Numbered from the stretch's first letter, positions 1 to 11,840 are shown. The stretch is 64,000 bases of DNA from Cephalopachus bancanus (GCA_027257055.1 JAPVLO010000153.1:2666001-2730000), one strand, 5' to 3'. The notes: generated by a model from the sequence alone, not told the origin. A program made the numbers and translations.

Positions 1-269
1 AAAGAATTTAAATAAATAAAAATTCACTGAAGTCAAACGCAGCCTCTCACAACAATGCTAGCTGGTACACTGATGCCAATGGGTTCCTAGAACACTTACT
101 TAGCAGGGAAAGCCTGTACTACAAAAGACCTATCTTTCACAAAATAATTTTGTTTTGGGGGGGATACCCCCTCAGATAATAAACATGCAGGATATAAATA
201 TTACGTAAATGCATCAAATTGTGTAGATATGGAAGGCATTCCAAACTTTATTATTATATATTATTTATT

Positions 270-1310
270 CATCAACTGGGACAATCCCTCTGCTATGCTT
301 TGATGACCAGTGAGGTCAGCAAAATGAAGGTCATATGTGGTTTCACCGGCTAAAGGTGAATTCTAGACTCTCTGACTGCCCTGAGCTGGGTATTATAATT
401 GTATTTCCTTTTCTGGCATCTCTAGGCCACAGCCTGCCACAGCCTGCAGTTGCTTTTTCTCTGTGCCTTGTGGAATACTTCTTACCTCTTCCACAGCTGA
501 TGGCTGGTAACCCCTTTGTACATGTCCCCTGGTGGTCAGAGCTGTTAGCAGCTGCAGCTGCAGTGGCCAACATTGAGCAGCCTGAGCACATCGTCAAGGT
601 TACAGATAGGATCCAGAACTTCCTTATTCTATAAACAGTCACATACGGTTGGGGGACTGGGTCGTACATTTTCCACAGGCAGTCAGATACCTTTGACATT
701 TTCACTCAGAGAAGGGAAAGGGTCTGTCTTAGTGCTACGACTAGGATTGTACAGTTTTTTCTTCTTTTCTTGTTCCCTCTGGTGCAGAGGTGCCTCAGAG
801 AGAGGTCTCTTCACAGTGACGCAGTTGCTCCAAATTGAGATCAGTACTGGAAAACTGGTCTGCGGTTCCTATCTTGGTTGCTATTGGTGTCTTGGTTGCT
901 GGTGTGTGTGTTTTGAGAACTTTGAACATGCAGTTGAGTCTGTACTTTCTGTGGCTTGTCGGTGCTCAAATTCACAACTTTGTAAAGAGTCCTTTCATTG
1001 GGTGAAAATGAACTCTGCTGCATTTTTATCAGATACTGTAAACAGTATCTGTGCAAGTCTTTGAAAAATACTTTAAAATATAGTAGAGAGCTAAACTATT
1101 AGTAACTCTTTTTCAGAGAGCTGAAAAACATCTGTGGTAAGATCTTGCCTATATGGAAGTTTTCTATAAAGTACCTTTTCCCCTTTATTCCTTATTGGAA
1201 GAATTGATAATTATAGGGTACCTTCTTGACATTTGTTTTTCATAGAACTTAAGGTCCTTTTTTTTCTTCAAAAATATTGTAGTTCCTGCAGTTGGTGGGT
1301 TCTTTTTAAT
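270..1310. other. Unassigned GC-richer unique block, possible 3' UTR or retrocopy
   Basis: No repeat signature is visible and the base composition is higher in G+C than most of the window. The frames at 335-634 (+, 99 aa) and 573-1064 (+, 163 aa) overlap each other and have no domain, signal peptide or family motif that I recognise. Texture (short T runs, no codon bias) resembles a vertebrate 3' UTR. It may continue at 1630-3260 and 3556-3950 on the far sides of two Alus. A retrocopy of a long mRNA is possible, but I could not name a parent gene. Confidence 0.3.
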
Positions 1311-1322
1311 AACTCACTGCTA

Positions 1323-1616
1323 GCCGGGCTCGGTGGCTCAGCCTGTAATCCCGTGCCTTTGGGAAGCTGAGGTGAGTGGATTGCCTGAGCCCGCGGGTTC
1401 GAGACCTGCCTGGGCAGGCGAGACCTCATCTCTATAATAAAATCAAAAAATTAGCCGGGCGTGGTAGTGCACACCTGTAATTCCGCCTACTCGGAAGGCT
1501 GAGGCGGAAGGATCGCCAGAGCCTAGCAGGTCGAGGCTGCGGTGGCTGGGAGCAGCCACTGCACTCCAGTCTGGGTGACAGGGTGAGACTCCAATTCAAA
1601 AAAAAATAAATAAAAG
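1323..1616 (+). mobile_element. Alu: Alu, full-length dimer, lineage-specific type
   Basis: The head reads GCCGGGCTCGGTGGCTCAGC and the copy ends in an A-rich tail. The two monomers are separated by an A-rich linker near 1440-1450. It is flanked by perfect 12-bp target duplications AACTCACTGCTA at 1311-1322 and 1617-1628. It carries the 2-bp deletion in CTCA(CG)CCTG and the CCCGTGCCTTTGGG variant. Perfect flanks suggest a fairly recent insertion. Confidence 0.95.
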
Positions 1617-1628
1617 AACTCACTGCTA

Positions 1629-3259
1629 AATTATTTATAATCACTACCATTGTCCTTCAGTTAGGAGACTTTGGAAATCCCCTTGACATCCTTTCTTACA
1701 AAATTCATCTTGGGTTGCCTGCCTACAGTATTTTTTTCCTAATCTGGTTACCCATCTCTGACTTATTTTAGCACATGCAGCATTTCTGAGTTTGACATAC
1801 TAGCATACTGCACAATCTGAAAAGAAGCTTTTCACTGGGACAGTGGCCTAGATTACCTCAAAGAACAACTAATGTTATTTTGATATTGGAAGAGAACTCT
1901 GAAGAGGAATCATTTCTTTCCTGAGGTATAAGTGGCTTGAGGACTAATCACTGGAAGTTTTATCCAAACTGTTCCTGGTTCTTCAGGAGCCTTTGACAGG
2001 GTGGTTTTAAGATTGCAGACCTCTGAAGAAGCACATTTTGCTCTTCATTCTCTTGAAATGCCAAATAGAGGCAATATTGCTCTTGTTTCTCTTTCAGCTT
2101 CTTGTGGGGTCTACATACCATCATCCCAACCCAACACCTTGGTACTTAACTTAGGTCCCTCAGAGATTTCCTGTTTGCTGGCGGCCAAGAAAGCTTTGAT
2201 AAGGCCCCAAATGATAGACCTGACAGGAGTGTTTGCAGTGACTCCTGAGGACTCAAAGGTTGACCCTTTGCCAGTGTACTTTCCTGTCATATTTTGGGAT
2301 GGCATCTCCTCGAGTCACTAATAGGCAACCTGGCCAGGTTCTTTACTCTTAGCTATTCAACATGATGGAATAAAAAGTACTTTTTTATTGGAAATACCTG
2401 TCCCTGATCTGACTTGGGGCCACATGTGATAACTTATGATGAAATGCCGGGAATAATATGATCAATCTGACCCAAGAATGTAAACACAGTCCAGCCCGCT
2501 GGTTTCTTTTTGCGGTCTAAAGTCAGTTAAAGCTTTTTTTGCCTTTAGAATTTTCTGTTCATTTCTGGGGAAGGACAATATGGCCTAGAAATCCCACTTA
2601 AATGGCCAGAATGATTACTGACTGATCTTTTTGAAGTCCTGGTATGAAGTCATACTTACTTTTTCTTCCCATTATGTTTTGCCTAATTCTCACAATTCAA
2701 TATCTTTGTTTTAAAAAAAATATATATATATATGTTTTATGCTCCACTGACTCCAAAAAGAATTTGAAGCAGAATATAAAGTTATTATCATTGCAATGTC
2801 CCATATTGATCCCACTGTCCTGAGATCTTTCTTGTAGAAAAAGGGTGGATTTTGTCTCAGGACATTTTTTTTTCTTTTAGCAATAGCATACATAAGGAAT
2901 ACATTTCTTTTTAAAATATGGAATTGTGTCAAACTCTACCACTTCTATTTGGGTAGAAAAAACAGATTTCCTCTCTCGGCACCGCCTCATCAAGTAAATG
3001 CTTCTGAACAAATAGAATGGATATTAATGTTTGTGTCTTGTGTCAGTATCTTTCTGTGGTGTTATATATTTTGTCGCTAATGTAGTTCATTGAGTTCATT
3101 AATTTTTGTTGGCTACTTTCTAACTAGTCATTGTAAGCCTAAAATGCTTTGCTGCTGTTTGAAAAACACTCTGATGGCCTCAGATCTGCAGAGTCAGTGA
3201 CCCCTAGTGTACTGCCATAGGCAGTTCTTCCCAGAGGACACTCACTCTAGGGCCTTTGA
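1629..3259. other. Unassigned unique sequence between two Alus
   Basis: No transposon consensus is recognisable. The frame at 2001-2321 (+, 106 aa) has no known motif. The style (ATGGAATAAAAAG near 2364, T-rich runs, TA repeats near 2720) is compatible with a long 3' UTR or retrocopy continuing from the preceding block. This is suggestive only. Confidence 0.3.
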
Positions 3260-3273
3260 AACATTAGGTTCTT

Positions 3274-3541
3274 TTTTTTTTTTAAGGAGTCAGAGTCTCA
3301 CTCTATTGCCCAGGTTGCAGTGTCGACCTGCTGGGCTCCAGTTATCCTTCCGCCTCAGCCTTCCAAGTAGCCAGAACTACAGGTGCGTGCTACCATGCCC
3401 AGCTAATTTTTCTTTTTATTTATTGTGAGGATGTGGTCTCACCAGGTTGCCCGGCTGGTCTTGAACCTGCAGGCTCAGGTAATCCACATGCCTTGGCCTC
3501 CCATAGTGCTGGGATTACAGGCTGAGCTACTGAGCCCAGCC
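3274..3541 (-). mobile_element. Alu: Alu, antisense, lineage-specific type
   Basis: A poly-T stretch, then AGTCTCACTCTATTGCCCAGG, through to GGATTACAGGCTGAGC, the reverse complement of the deleted head motif. Target duplications AACATTAGG(T/C)TCTT lie at 3260-3273 and 3542-3555, with one mismatch over 14 bp. Slightly shortened inside the 3' monomer. Confidence 0.93.
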
Positions 3542-4012
3542 AACATTAGGCTCTTAAATTGTTAACCTTCCCTCAGTGCAGTAAAGGATTTGGGTTACAA
3601 ATCAAGCTAAGATTTTTGCTTTGGAAATTTTGTGCACATTCCTTTTTTGTTGTACCAGTTTACCAAGTGGCAATTCAAAACCCTTGCTTTGCATAAATCC
3701 TAGTTTTGGGCATTTTACAGTACATGGTTAACTTAGCCATATATTTTGTTCTCCTAAAATTGTTTCTTCTTTGCCTACAAAATTCTCAATTGCTTGAAGA
3801 CAATTCAAACTTGCCTTGGTTTGATAGAAATGAAAAGCGATTACTTACCTTGAAATACCCAGAGGTCGGGTGGTGGGGATGTTGGGTGGGTGGAGGAATC
3901 TTCTTATTTGTTTAACTAATACCTTCTTTTCATTAAAAAAAAATGTATTGACTGTTAAGTCCTATTTGTTAACCATTTCTGCACCACTCATTTAAAAAAT
4001 CTCCATGTGTAT

Positions 4013-4496
4013 CTTTTTTTAAAAATTATTTTTACTTTTTTAAATTTTAAAGATGTAGGGTACAATTCAGGATTAGGTATATAAATAGTCATCGTACAGG
4101 TAAAGTTTGAGCCTCCCTTTGGTCCCCACTTTGCCTGGTTTGAGATCAGGTACCTTTATTGATGAAGTGTCACCCGCCCCCCGCAATGTCCCGCTACTGT
4201 CTATCCCTTTCTTGTAGTATTATGATAATTGTTCATGATCTTTTTATGAGTGAGAACATGTGGTATTCAGTACTTTGTTTCTATGATAAATCACTGAGTA
4301 GTATAGATTCTAATTCCATCCAGGTTGCTGAAAAGTCCATATGTTTGTCTTTATGGCTGCATAATATTCCATTTTATATATGTATCACTTTTTTTATCCA
4401 GCCCAGTTTTGATGGGCAACACTGTTGGTTCTATATTTTTGCTATTGTGAATAGTGCTGCAATAAACATGTATGTGAAGGTGTCTTTTTAAAGGAT
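4013..4496 (-). mobile_element. L1: L1 3' end (ORF2 C-terminus plus unusual 3' UTR), antisense
   Basis: On the plus strand, TTTATGGCTGCATAATATTCC and GCTATTGTGAATAGTGCTGC are the reverse complement of the L1 ORF2 C-terminal coding end (…NSAI..-type tail). To the left lie a 3' UTR with AGGATTAGGTATATAAATAG and a poly-T tract, which is the reversed poly-A tail. The element is 5'-truncated at about 4496. The same 3' UTR recurs at 33.57-33.89 and 34.34-34.86 kb. Confidence 0.85.
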
Positions 4497-4499
4497 TGA

Positions 4500-5560
4500 T
4501 ATGAGTTTCAAACTCCTAGCATCTTAACCAAAGTCGTGGCAAGATTACATATGTAAGTCTCTTATACTCAACCTATTGTCCACTGGCCCATAGAAGTGTT
4601 CTCTTGTGTCTCATACTCCCTTGGACCTCAACCACAAAACAGGAAATCACCTTTGGGATTCATCAATTGCTCAAATGTTACAGGATTTGACTTTAGGTTC
4701 AGGATCTTTGCCATCTCTGAGAAAGTATGCAGAATGAAGGCATTTTACATAGAAGTCTAGCAAACTTGTCAGTATCTAAACCTAAATTCTTCTCTTCAGA
4801 TATGTAATTTAGTTGTTCTAACGAACACCAACAAAAACCAAAACAAACAAACAAAAAACCTCCCAAAGCAAAACCAAACCAAGAAACAACTCCTTTACCT
4901 TATTACAAATAGACATACTTGAATCTGGTTTGGTCTTTGTACAGGAAGCACTATGTTTGTGAATCATTATCTCTTACTATTTTTTCAGTCTAAATATGAT
5001 TAATATTATTCTTAAAAATAGAAAACTATAGCATATGTATATGTGCATATTGTTTATATTAAAAATGTATATTATATATGTATGTATGTATTTTTTTCAC
5101 AGAATAATTAAAAAATTGATTCTTCCCATGGTATTTTTATTTTATCTTCACTGAGTACTTGTGGAAGTTCTACCATATGCATTGTGATAGGCATTTAGGC
5201 ATGATGGGAAAAGCAAATAATTATAAAAATATGATGAATGCATGCAGGGGCCTTGGATTTAGGTTTTGCAGACAGACACATTATTTATAAAGAGGCAAAT
5301 AATTATCCAGATAGGGCACTGTGACTACCCAGTATCTAAAGAAGACTGGAGTTCATGCCATCCCTGTGGACTCAGCTGATGCTCCAAAGGAGTCTCAACT
5401 TCTCTGAAGTGGAGTGATTGAAGGGTGGGCAGGGTAGTGGCAGAGGAAAATCTTGAAGCACAGGGCTGTGAGATAGGTAGATAGACAGGGAGATGACTGC
5501 TTAAGGTGTTCTTTTCTTTCCAGAGAAACAAAGAAAAGATGGATGACTTAGCTTAGGGGA
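4500..5560. other. Mostly unassigned; A/C-rich tract; weak L2-like remnant
   Basis: 4825-4895 is an A/C-rich low-complexity tract of CAAA/CCAAA units. 5150-5470 has an L2-like look (CACTGAGTACTTGTGG, followed later by AGGAAAATCTTGAAGCACAGG), too decayed to be sure. Nothing else is recognised. Confidence 0.35.
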
Positions 5561-5564
5561 AGGA

Positions 5565-5660
5565 GATCTGTCCTTAGCCACAAATTGTGGGACTTCAGGC
5601 AAGTCACTTAATGTCTTGGAATCTTAGTTGCCACCTTTGTAAAATGAGAGTTGGTTCCCC
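5565..5660 (+). repeat. MIR fragment
   Basis: GGCAAGTCACTTAATGTCTTGG … CTTTGTAAAATGAGAG matches the MIR core pattern (…GGCAAGTTACTTAACCTCTC … TCTGTAAAATGGGG). It is cut on the right by the following Alu. Confidence 0.7.
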
Positions 5661-5670
5661 CCCTCCCCCC

Positions 5671-5960
5671 TTTTTTTTAGTTGGTGTTTCACTCTGTCAC
5701 CCAGGCTGGAGTGCAGTGGCATGCTCACGGCCACCCCAGTGTCATCCTGCTGTGCTCCAGCGATCCTTTCACCTCAGTCTTCCAAGTAGCCAGAACTACA
5801 GGTGCGTGCTACCCTACCTGATTAATATTTTTTTGTTTATTGTAGAGACGAGGTCTCGCCTAGTTGCCTGGGCTGGTCTCGAACCTGCGGGCTCAGGTAA
5901 TCCATTCGTCTCGGCCTCCCAAAGTGCTGGGACTACAGGCTGAACCATCGAGTCCAGCCG
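5671..5960 (-). mobile_element. Alu: Alu, antisense
   Basis: Poly-T tail, CACTCTGTCACCCAGGCTGG, internal CTCAGGTAATCC, and the reversed head GGACTACAGGCTGAACC. Full dimer length. A C-rich stretch precedes the T run. Target duplications are not clear. The in-frame 118-aa reading at 5587-5943 is a by-product of the Alu. Confidence 0.92.
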
Positions 5961-6714
5961 GTTTACTCTTTGAAGTAGGGACAAGTTCTAAGATGAAAGG
6001 TTGGGAGGAGAAGTCTAAGCAATTAGTCTGTGAGACAGAAACTATATAGATTGCTTTTTGCTGGGTAATAAAACCATCAAAAGATCATAATTCGATGGTA
6101 CTGTCACTTTGTAATCATGATTGGAGGACAGCCTTGGTAAAAGGCTATGACATATGTGCCGAGAGACACGGTGAAATGGAATACATAAAACCAGGCAAGA
6201 TTAATACTGACAGGTCTTAGATAGTTGGGGAAATGTTTGAGAGTTTAATCAATTAAGTGATAGAATCTAAAGTTTAAATTTATGATTTCGATATCTTCTG
6301 AAAGTTCTTATTATGATACAGTGAGTCTCCCAGACTATAACTTTTAGGCTAAGCAATGTTATGAGTATTATGGGACACAAGGGATTTGAGTGTGTTAGGT
6401 GTCAGTAATGACAGCACTGAGAGCTCTATTAAACATTTCTGCTTTTCCCACTAGTAAGTTAGAATACAAAATTGGCAGCAGTGAGTGAGGCTTGAGGGAA
6501 ATAGAAATGGACAGCAATGGTCAGAGCAGAAGTAGGATGAAACTTGTGTGCACACCCACAGTAGTCTTTGCAGGCTTATGGGGAATGAGGAGTCATCTAA
6601 AAATGTGTCTGGGAGGAAATGCACTGTAAGAAGAGCCTTGGGGGAGAGACATACATGAATCATGGCCAAAAATCAACTCAGTGGGAACCTAAAATCATGA
6701 GTCAAGGAGCTCAA
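5961..6714. other. No recognisable element
   Basis: Read on both strands; I see no repeat consensus, RNA gene or convincing frame. The 72-aa minus frame at 6451-6669 has no family features. Confidence 0.4.
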
Positions 6715-6892
6715 TTCTGCTTTAGTACAGCAGGTGACTATAGTTAACAGTAATTTGTTGTATATTCAAAATAGCTAGAGAAGATTTAAATGTTTCTAAC
6801 ATAAAGAAATGATGTGTTTGTGGTGATAGATATGTGTTGAAAAATATCACTTTGTACCTTTAAATATGTAAATTTTTTTAAAAAGGTAAAGG
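6715..6892 (+). mobile_element. L1: L1 3' UTR fragment (L1MA-like), sense
   Basis: GGTGACTATAGTTAACAGTA, then TGTTGTATATTCAAAATAGC, then AAATATCACTTTGTACC match the terminal 3' UTR of older primate L1 elements. It ends in a short A-rich run near 6880. Confidence 0.75.
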
Positions 6893-7114
6893 AAAGTTTA
6901 ACAAGGACCATGGTACTGAGAATATTATGATTAAATTGTCAGTTCTCACCTTCAGTTCACATGGAAGAGTTTACTATGCTACCCTCATCTCATCTCATCC
7001 TAACACACATATATTTCAGGTATATTGAGTGAATTTTGTTTTTCTGTTATGGAATTTGGTTGTCCCGGGCCAAAGAAATTACCAACCTAAAATTGTCTTT
7101 AAAATGGTCAAAAA

Positions 7115-7347
7115 GCCTGAGCCCGTGGGTTTGAGACCCGCCTGGGCAACTTGGTGAGACCTCATCTCTAATGAATCAAAAAAATTAGCCGGGTGTGGTA
7201 GCGTGCGCCTGTAGTTCCAGCTACTTGGAAGGCTGAGGCAGAAGGATCGCCGTTGCCCAGCAGGACGAGGCTGCAGTGGCTGGGAGCGGCTGATGCACTC
7301 CAGTCTGGGCGACAGAGTGAGACTCCAACTCAAAAAAAAAAAAAAAA
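7115..7347 (+). mobile_element. Alu: Alu, 5'-truncated, with target duplications
   Basis: Begins inside the left monomer at GCCTGAGCCCGTGGG and ends in a 15-A tail. The 9-bp duplication GGTCAAAAA sits at 7106-7114 and 7348-7356, so the truncation occurred during insertion and was not a later deletion. The sequence is close to the full copies. Confidence 0.93.
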
Positions 7348-7356
7348 GGTCAAAAA

Positions 7357-7912
7357 CTCGAGTCTCAAAAAGCAATGTAAATATGAAGTTAGGTTTAAAT
7401 TTGTCACTAATTAGGGAATTTAAATGAAGACAACATTGAGATAAAATTCTTTTGCTGATCAAATTGGGGGAAAATAATCATGTATTAGATTATGTTGGTG
7501 CCCTACCCACATCCATTTTTGGTTGACCCCAGAGTTTACCTTAAGGAATTTCTCAATGCATCAGATGTCCTGAGTTTTTTTCCAGAGGCCTTTCTCAGGA
7601 CATGGGAGCATGTCTTGTCCCTGCAAAGGTAGGATGAAAATTAACTGAGTAACTGTGCTTTGGAGTGCCCTTCAACTAATGATGGTTGGTGAATAAATAT
7701 CCCACTTCCTCATCTTTTATTGGAACAGTTCTAAGTTGTGTTCCATACAGTCTCTCCAAAGTTCTCCAGAATGATTGAGACACAGTTGGCCATAGACTAG
7801 AGTGACTGACTTATTCTAGATTTCCTGGAACTGTCCTAGCTTTAGCATTGAAGATTTGGGAACTCCCTCAATTTCACATAAACTGGGCTTATCTTCTAAA
7901 TAAAGGAATTAT
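7357..7912. other. No recognisable element
   Basis: Unassigned sequence with no repeat, RNA or coding signal that I can support. Confidence 0.35.
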
Positions 7913-8228
7913 ATCCTGACAAACCATCGTATAGTGAAAATATCATTTAGTCGAAAATACATTTAATACCTACCAAACATCGTAGCTTAGCCTAGCCTAA
8001 CTTAAATGTGCTCTGAACACTTACATTAGACTGCAATTGGATGAAATCATCTGGCAACATAGTACACTGCAGAGTTGTTTACCCTTGTGTTGCGTGGCTG
8101 ACCAGAGGTGCTCTTCTCTCCCTCTGCCAGCCTCACAACAGAGTCTTATACTATTTTCTACTGAATGCCTATAGTTTTGCACCATGGTCAAGTTGAAGAA
8201 TTATAAGCTGACTACTCTAAGTCAGTGA
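7913..8228. mobile_element. TcMar-Tigger-like DNA transposon fossil
   Basis: ACAAACCATCGTATAGTG, the GCTTAGCCTAGCCTAACTT block, CACTTACATTAGACTGCAAT, then CTACTGAATGCCTATAG and TTGCACCATGGTCAAG follow the order of a Tigger-class non-autonomous element as I remember it. The ends are decayed. The exact subfamily was not determined. Confidence 0.6.
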
Positions 8229-8434
8229 CCATTTGTATTGCAATCACATTTTTGTCTCAAGATATGCTTTCAGGAGACTCCAAGCAAAGCCAATTCATAA
8301 CATCCATGCTTGTGAGGGTTAGGGAAATGAGCTGACATACGTTGTATGGTAGGAGTAGACATTTTCACAGACCTTTGAAGGGTAATTAAACAGGCTATCA
8401 ACATTTTAAAAGTGCATACTCTTTGCATTAGGAA

Positions 8435-8905
8435 TTCCTCTTCTAAGACTTTCTTTGGTAGCAAGGCTCAGAGGAGCACAAAGATATAAACCTGAGGATG
8501 CTTTCTGTGAAATGTTATATAATAAAAATATATTTAAAGTATCTGTCAATATGCCTGTCAAAATATCTATCAATAGGTAAATGACTAAGAAAATTGCAGT
8601 ATAAGTTTCTATGAAACACTATGAAGGTATTAAAAAAGCATGAGATTGATTTATATTTCCTGATGGGAAAGAGGTTTGTGATATACTAGTAAGCAAATTA
8701 AATTAGAAAGGCATGTGTCATGCTCTAAGTCTGCTACTTTTTCTCTCTTCCTAGAAATACACATGAGCACATACACATGAACACAGAAAAAAATGTGGTT
8801 ACCACTGGGGATGAGGTTATGAAGGGAATTTCTTCTATGTTATTTAATTATTATTTTATACAATGGATCCATATTACCTTTGGGATTGAAAGAAATAAAA
8901 AGGAA
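8435..8905 (+). mobile_element. L1: Old L1M ORF2 3' end, sense
   Basis: CAAAGATATAAACCTGAGGATG, TCTATCAATAGGTAAATGAC, ACACTATGAAGGTATTAAAAAAG and GTGGTTACCACTGGGGATG follow the C-terminal ORF2 and 3' region of old L1M elements. Stops and indels are abundant; no long frame survives. Confidence 0.65.
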
Positions 8906-9595
8906 TTCAATGCATTTGGAAAGGAACACCTGAAGCATTCTTCACCATCTTAATTTTTCTTAAACTTCACTATCTGTATTGGCAGCAAGAGAACTCAAGG
9001 GATTTGAGCTTTCTGTTCTCCTGTCTCACATATACCTGTGTAAAAGTGTATGGTGGCCAAATTTAAGCATATAAATGATCTAAAAGCAATTTGTTAGAGA
9101 AAGTATCTGTTGACACCCTTGTTTTAGATATAGTTGCTTGTTCTTTTAAGATGAGAAAGGCCACGTGGACAGAAAATATATTTCAAACATTCATTATAGT
9201 TTTCATAAGCAAAGTAAGGAGAACTGCAATTACAAGGGCAAACAGGAAATTAAAATCAACTATATATGTATACCTAAACCTCCTGCATTTTTTGTTTCTT
9301 TATTCAGGAAATTAAATAATGTTGAATGACAAAGATCTGCAATCTCTCAAGTGTTGGAGAGGAAGTACAGCATTGACTTAGGAAGACTATGGTAAAAAAT
9401 GCTATTGTCAGGAAGTTTGAATAGATTTGAAAAAAATGCAGTGGAAAATGAATCAGCAAGGAGAACCAACTTATTTTTGCCTCTGTGTTTTTGTCTCCAG
9501 TTTGTTTCCCACAGAATTCTATGAGGGCAGATGGGTTTGAGAGATGACGTAGTGGCTAGTTTCAATGTGTCCAACAATTAAATGAGAAAGACATG
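8906..9595. other. No recognisable element
   Basis: Small frames at 9091-9315 (+) and 9347-9577 (-) lack family features. No repeat was assigned. Confidence 0.35.
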
Positions 9596-9745
9596 GAGTT
9601 GGTGGTGAGAAGCCAGCCTCTGCCTGGCTATGTGATTATGAGTGAAGCATCCTAAGCCTTAACTTTCTGTAGACTGGGAATACTTATATTAACTATAAGT
9701 AGCTCTTAAGATTAAATAATAAAACATACACAAAATCACTTGGTT
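9596..9745 (+). repeat. MIR fragment
   Basis: GCCTCTGCCTGGCTATGTGA, then CTAAGCCTTAACTTTCTGTAG and AAGATTAAATAATAAAAC mirror the MIR core and tail (…ACCTTGGGCAAG… TTTCCTCATCTGTA… GATTAAATGAG). Confidence 0.6.
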
Positions 9746-9984
9746 TAGAAAACACTACTCAAGTATTGATTTTCATTATCATTAAACTTCTATTTTTAAG
9801 CTATTGTGTTAAGATAATAATAGTAAAATTATGAAAAGGTAAAAATGATTTAATAATGTATCATTTCTGTAAAACTACTTCTAACGACCTCAAACTTAGT
9901 CAATGTGGCTGGTAGATTAACTATGGAAACACAAGAGAAACAAGTAGCGTCTATTAAATCTGCTTGGTTAATAGGATAGAGGCC

Positions 9985-10425
9985 ACTCATTCAACTGATA
10001 TTTATTAAGTATGAACTATGCTTCATGCACAGTTTTAGATGGTACAGACAGATGATATTGAGTAAAATAAGCAGCCTAGGATCTAATGCTGATGAAATAC
10101 ATTTTAAAAAATTCATAATTTCAAATAGGATGCCAATAGCTGGAATCAGTCAGTCCTTTTTCCTGCTAAAAGTTATTTGATTATATGTTTAAAACATGGA
10201 ATTTATTCAAAGTATAAAAATATAGAGAAACTTTTGGCCAGCTCTCAAGTTCTATGAGTGATTATCTTCAATTTGGGATTATCAGGGAAGTTTTTACAGA
10301 AAACTACTTTTGAGTTGATCATTGAAGAATGGATATGTTTTCTCTAGAGAAGGAAGAGGAACATGACTTTATCAGACTGTGGGAAGTATGCGGTTTCTCT
10401 GACAAATACTCAAGAGTGGAAGAAT
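9985..10425 (-). repeat. L2 3' region, antisense
   Basis: ATTCAACTGATATTTATTAAG…ACTATGCTTCATGCACAG parallels the L2 ATTTATTGAGCACCTACTATGTGCC block. Later GAAGGAAGAGGAACA is the usual GGAACAGC-type portion. Strongly diverged. Confidence 0.6.
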
Positions 10426-10954
10426 GAGAGGGGAGTTGAAACTGGAAGTTCACAATCACATGTTATCACTAGCCAGATTCTTTGTGCCAGTCTATCTTTA
10501 CCTCTCTCCTCCAACACTAACTAAAATTAGAGATACTGGAAGAGCTGATTCTGCTTACTCTTAGATGGCATCTTACAAGGTAGTATAAATGAAAGACAAT
10601 GTAAACATCCTTTTAACCCCCAAATTCTGGAGCCTCAAATCTGCTGCAATATCTGAAATTCCCATCAGCAGAATTATGGCTTCAGGTTAAATCACGGAGA
10701 GAACTCTTTTAAAGATATTCACAAAATTGTTGATAGTGGTTGAGTTAGTGGTCCAGATGATAACAATTTACTATGAACTCATTCATTTAAGTTAGAAGAA
10801 TCATACATTTCTTAGATGTGAAAGAGAAAAGGGGGAAAGGGATAAAGCTGTAGCCCTTCTTTTGAATTCATTGGGGTTTAAGAACTTTAGCAACCATTGG
10901 CATAATCATGATAATGTCAGTGATTATATATCAGCAAAAACAGCAACAATATCA
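10426..10954. other. No recognisable element
   Basis: Unassigned. No frames or structures stand out. Confidence 0.35.
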
Positions 10955-11185
10955 ACAAAAACTTAGCATTCATTGAGTACTTATGCCATACCGGTGTTTT
11001 ACATACATTAATTCATTTAATCATCACTACACCCTATGGGATTGATTTTACTATTCTCTCATAGGTAAGGGAACTGAGACTTGAAGAGGTTAAGTAATTT
11101 GTCAAAGATTACAGAACTAGTTAGAGGCACAACTAGAATCTTAACTTCTGTCAATGTGACTCCAAAGTCTGTGATTTGAGGACAC
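10955..11185 (-). repeat. MIR, antisense
   Basis: CATTGAGTACTTATGCCATA, TTCATTTAATCATCACTACACC, GGGAACTGAGACTTGAAGAGG and TTACAGAACTAGTTAGAGGC follow the reverse MIR consensus closely over most of its length. Confidence 0.85.
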
Positions 11186-11634
11186 CAGGCCACCAAGATA
11201 ACAATCAAAACAAACACTGTTTACATGATACCTTTATGTACATTCAGACTTGGATACATAAGAGGATGAGTTTAAATAAGGAATAAATATTGGCAGAGCC
11301 ATGGCAGTGATCCCCTTCTGTGGCCATCCTCAGTTGTGAATAAGTTGTGGGCGCGGAGCACCTTGACTCAATCCCAGTGTTTTCTTGCTTTGGGGTTCCT
11401 GTGGTGGGTATTATCTACAATGGTTTTCTCTTGGTCGTGTGTGCCCTCCTTATGACTGCTGCTGAAAGTTTGCCCATCTTTGTCAATACGTTGCTATGTT
11501 TAAAGAATAGGACAGGGAAAGACTCAGATATGGTACTAATTAGGCATTACAGGAAAGTAGCCCAGACTATATTGTGCTACTTCAGCAATTAAAAGAAGGT
11601 TACAAGATTATCACCCTGGAAAATTACTCTAGTA
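11186..11634. other. Unassigned; small frame with a hydrophobic stretch
   Basis: The frame at 11347-11592 (+, 81 aa) begins MGAEHLD and has a hydrophobic run over about residues 10-48 that could span a membrane. No Kozak context, splice signals or relatives are recognisable, so I do not call it a gene. No repeat was assigned to the flanks. Confidence 0.25.
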
Positions 11635-11840
11635 CAGTGGTTCTCAACCAAGGGTGATTTTGTCTCCCAATGGGCAATGTCAGAAGACCGTTTTGATAAT
11701 CATTGTGGGGGATGGGGTTATTTCCGTCATCTATTGGATGATGTTCAAAGATGCTGCTAAACATCCTACAATGCACAGGATAGACCCCATAACAACTACC
11801 CAGCCCCAGATCTCAGTAGTGCCAAATTTGAGAACCCCTG
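11635..11840 (+). mobile_element. MER20: MER20-type hAT-Charlie element
   Basis: Starts CAGTGGTTCTCAACCAAGGG and ends TTTGAGAACCCCTG, with GATGCTGCTAAACATCCTAC and AATGCACAGGATAG inside. This is the 200-bp MER20 layout with hAT-like ends. Flanking 8-mers CTCTAGTA and TACTAATA agree at five positions, consistent with a decayed 8-bp duplication. Confidence 0.88.

Noticed and set aside
573..1064. 163-aa plus-strand frame
   Set aside because: No recognisable domain and skewed C/F/L/S composition. It overlaps the 99-aa frame in another phase. Better read as non-coding or UTR-like DNA.
5587..5943. 118-aa frame
   Set aside because: Alu-derived: the usual antisense Alu translation with CHPGWSAVA-type text.
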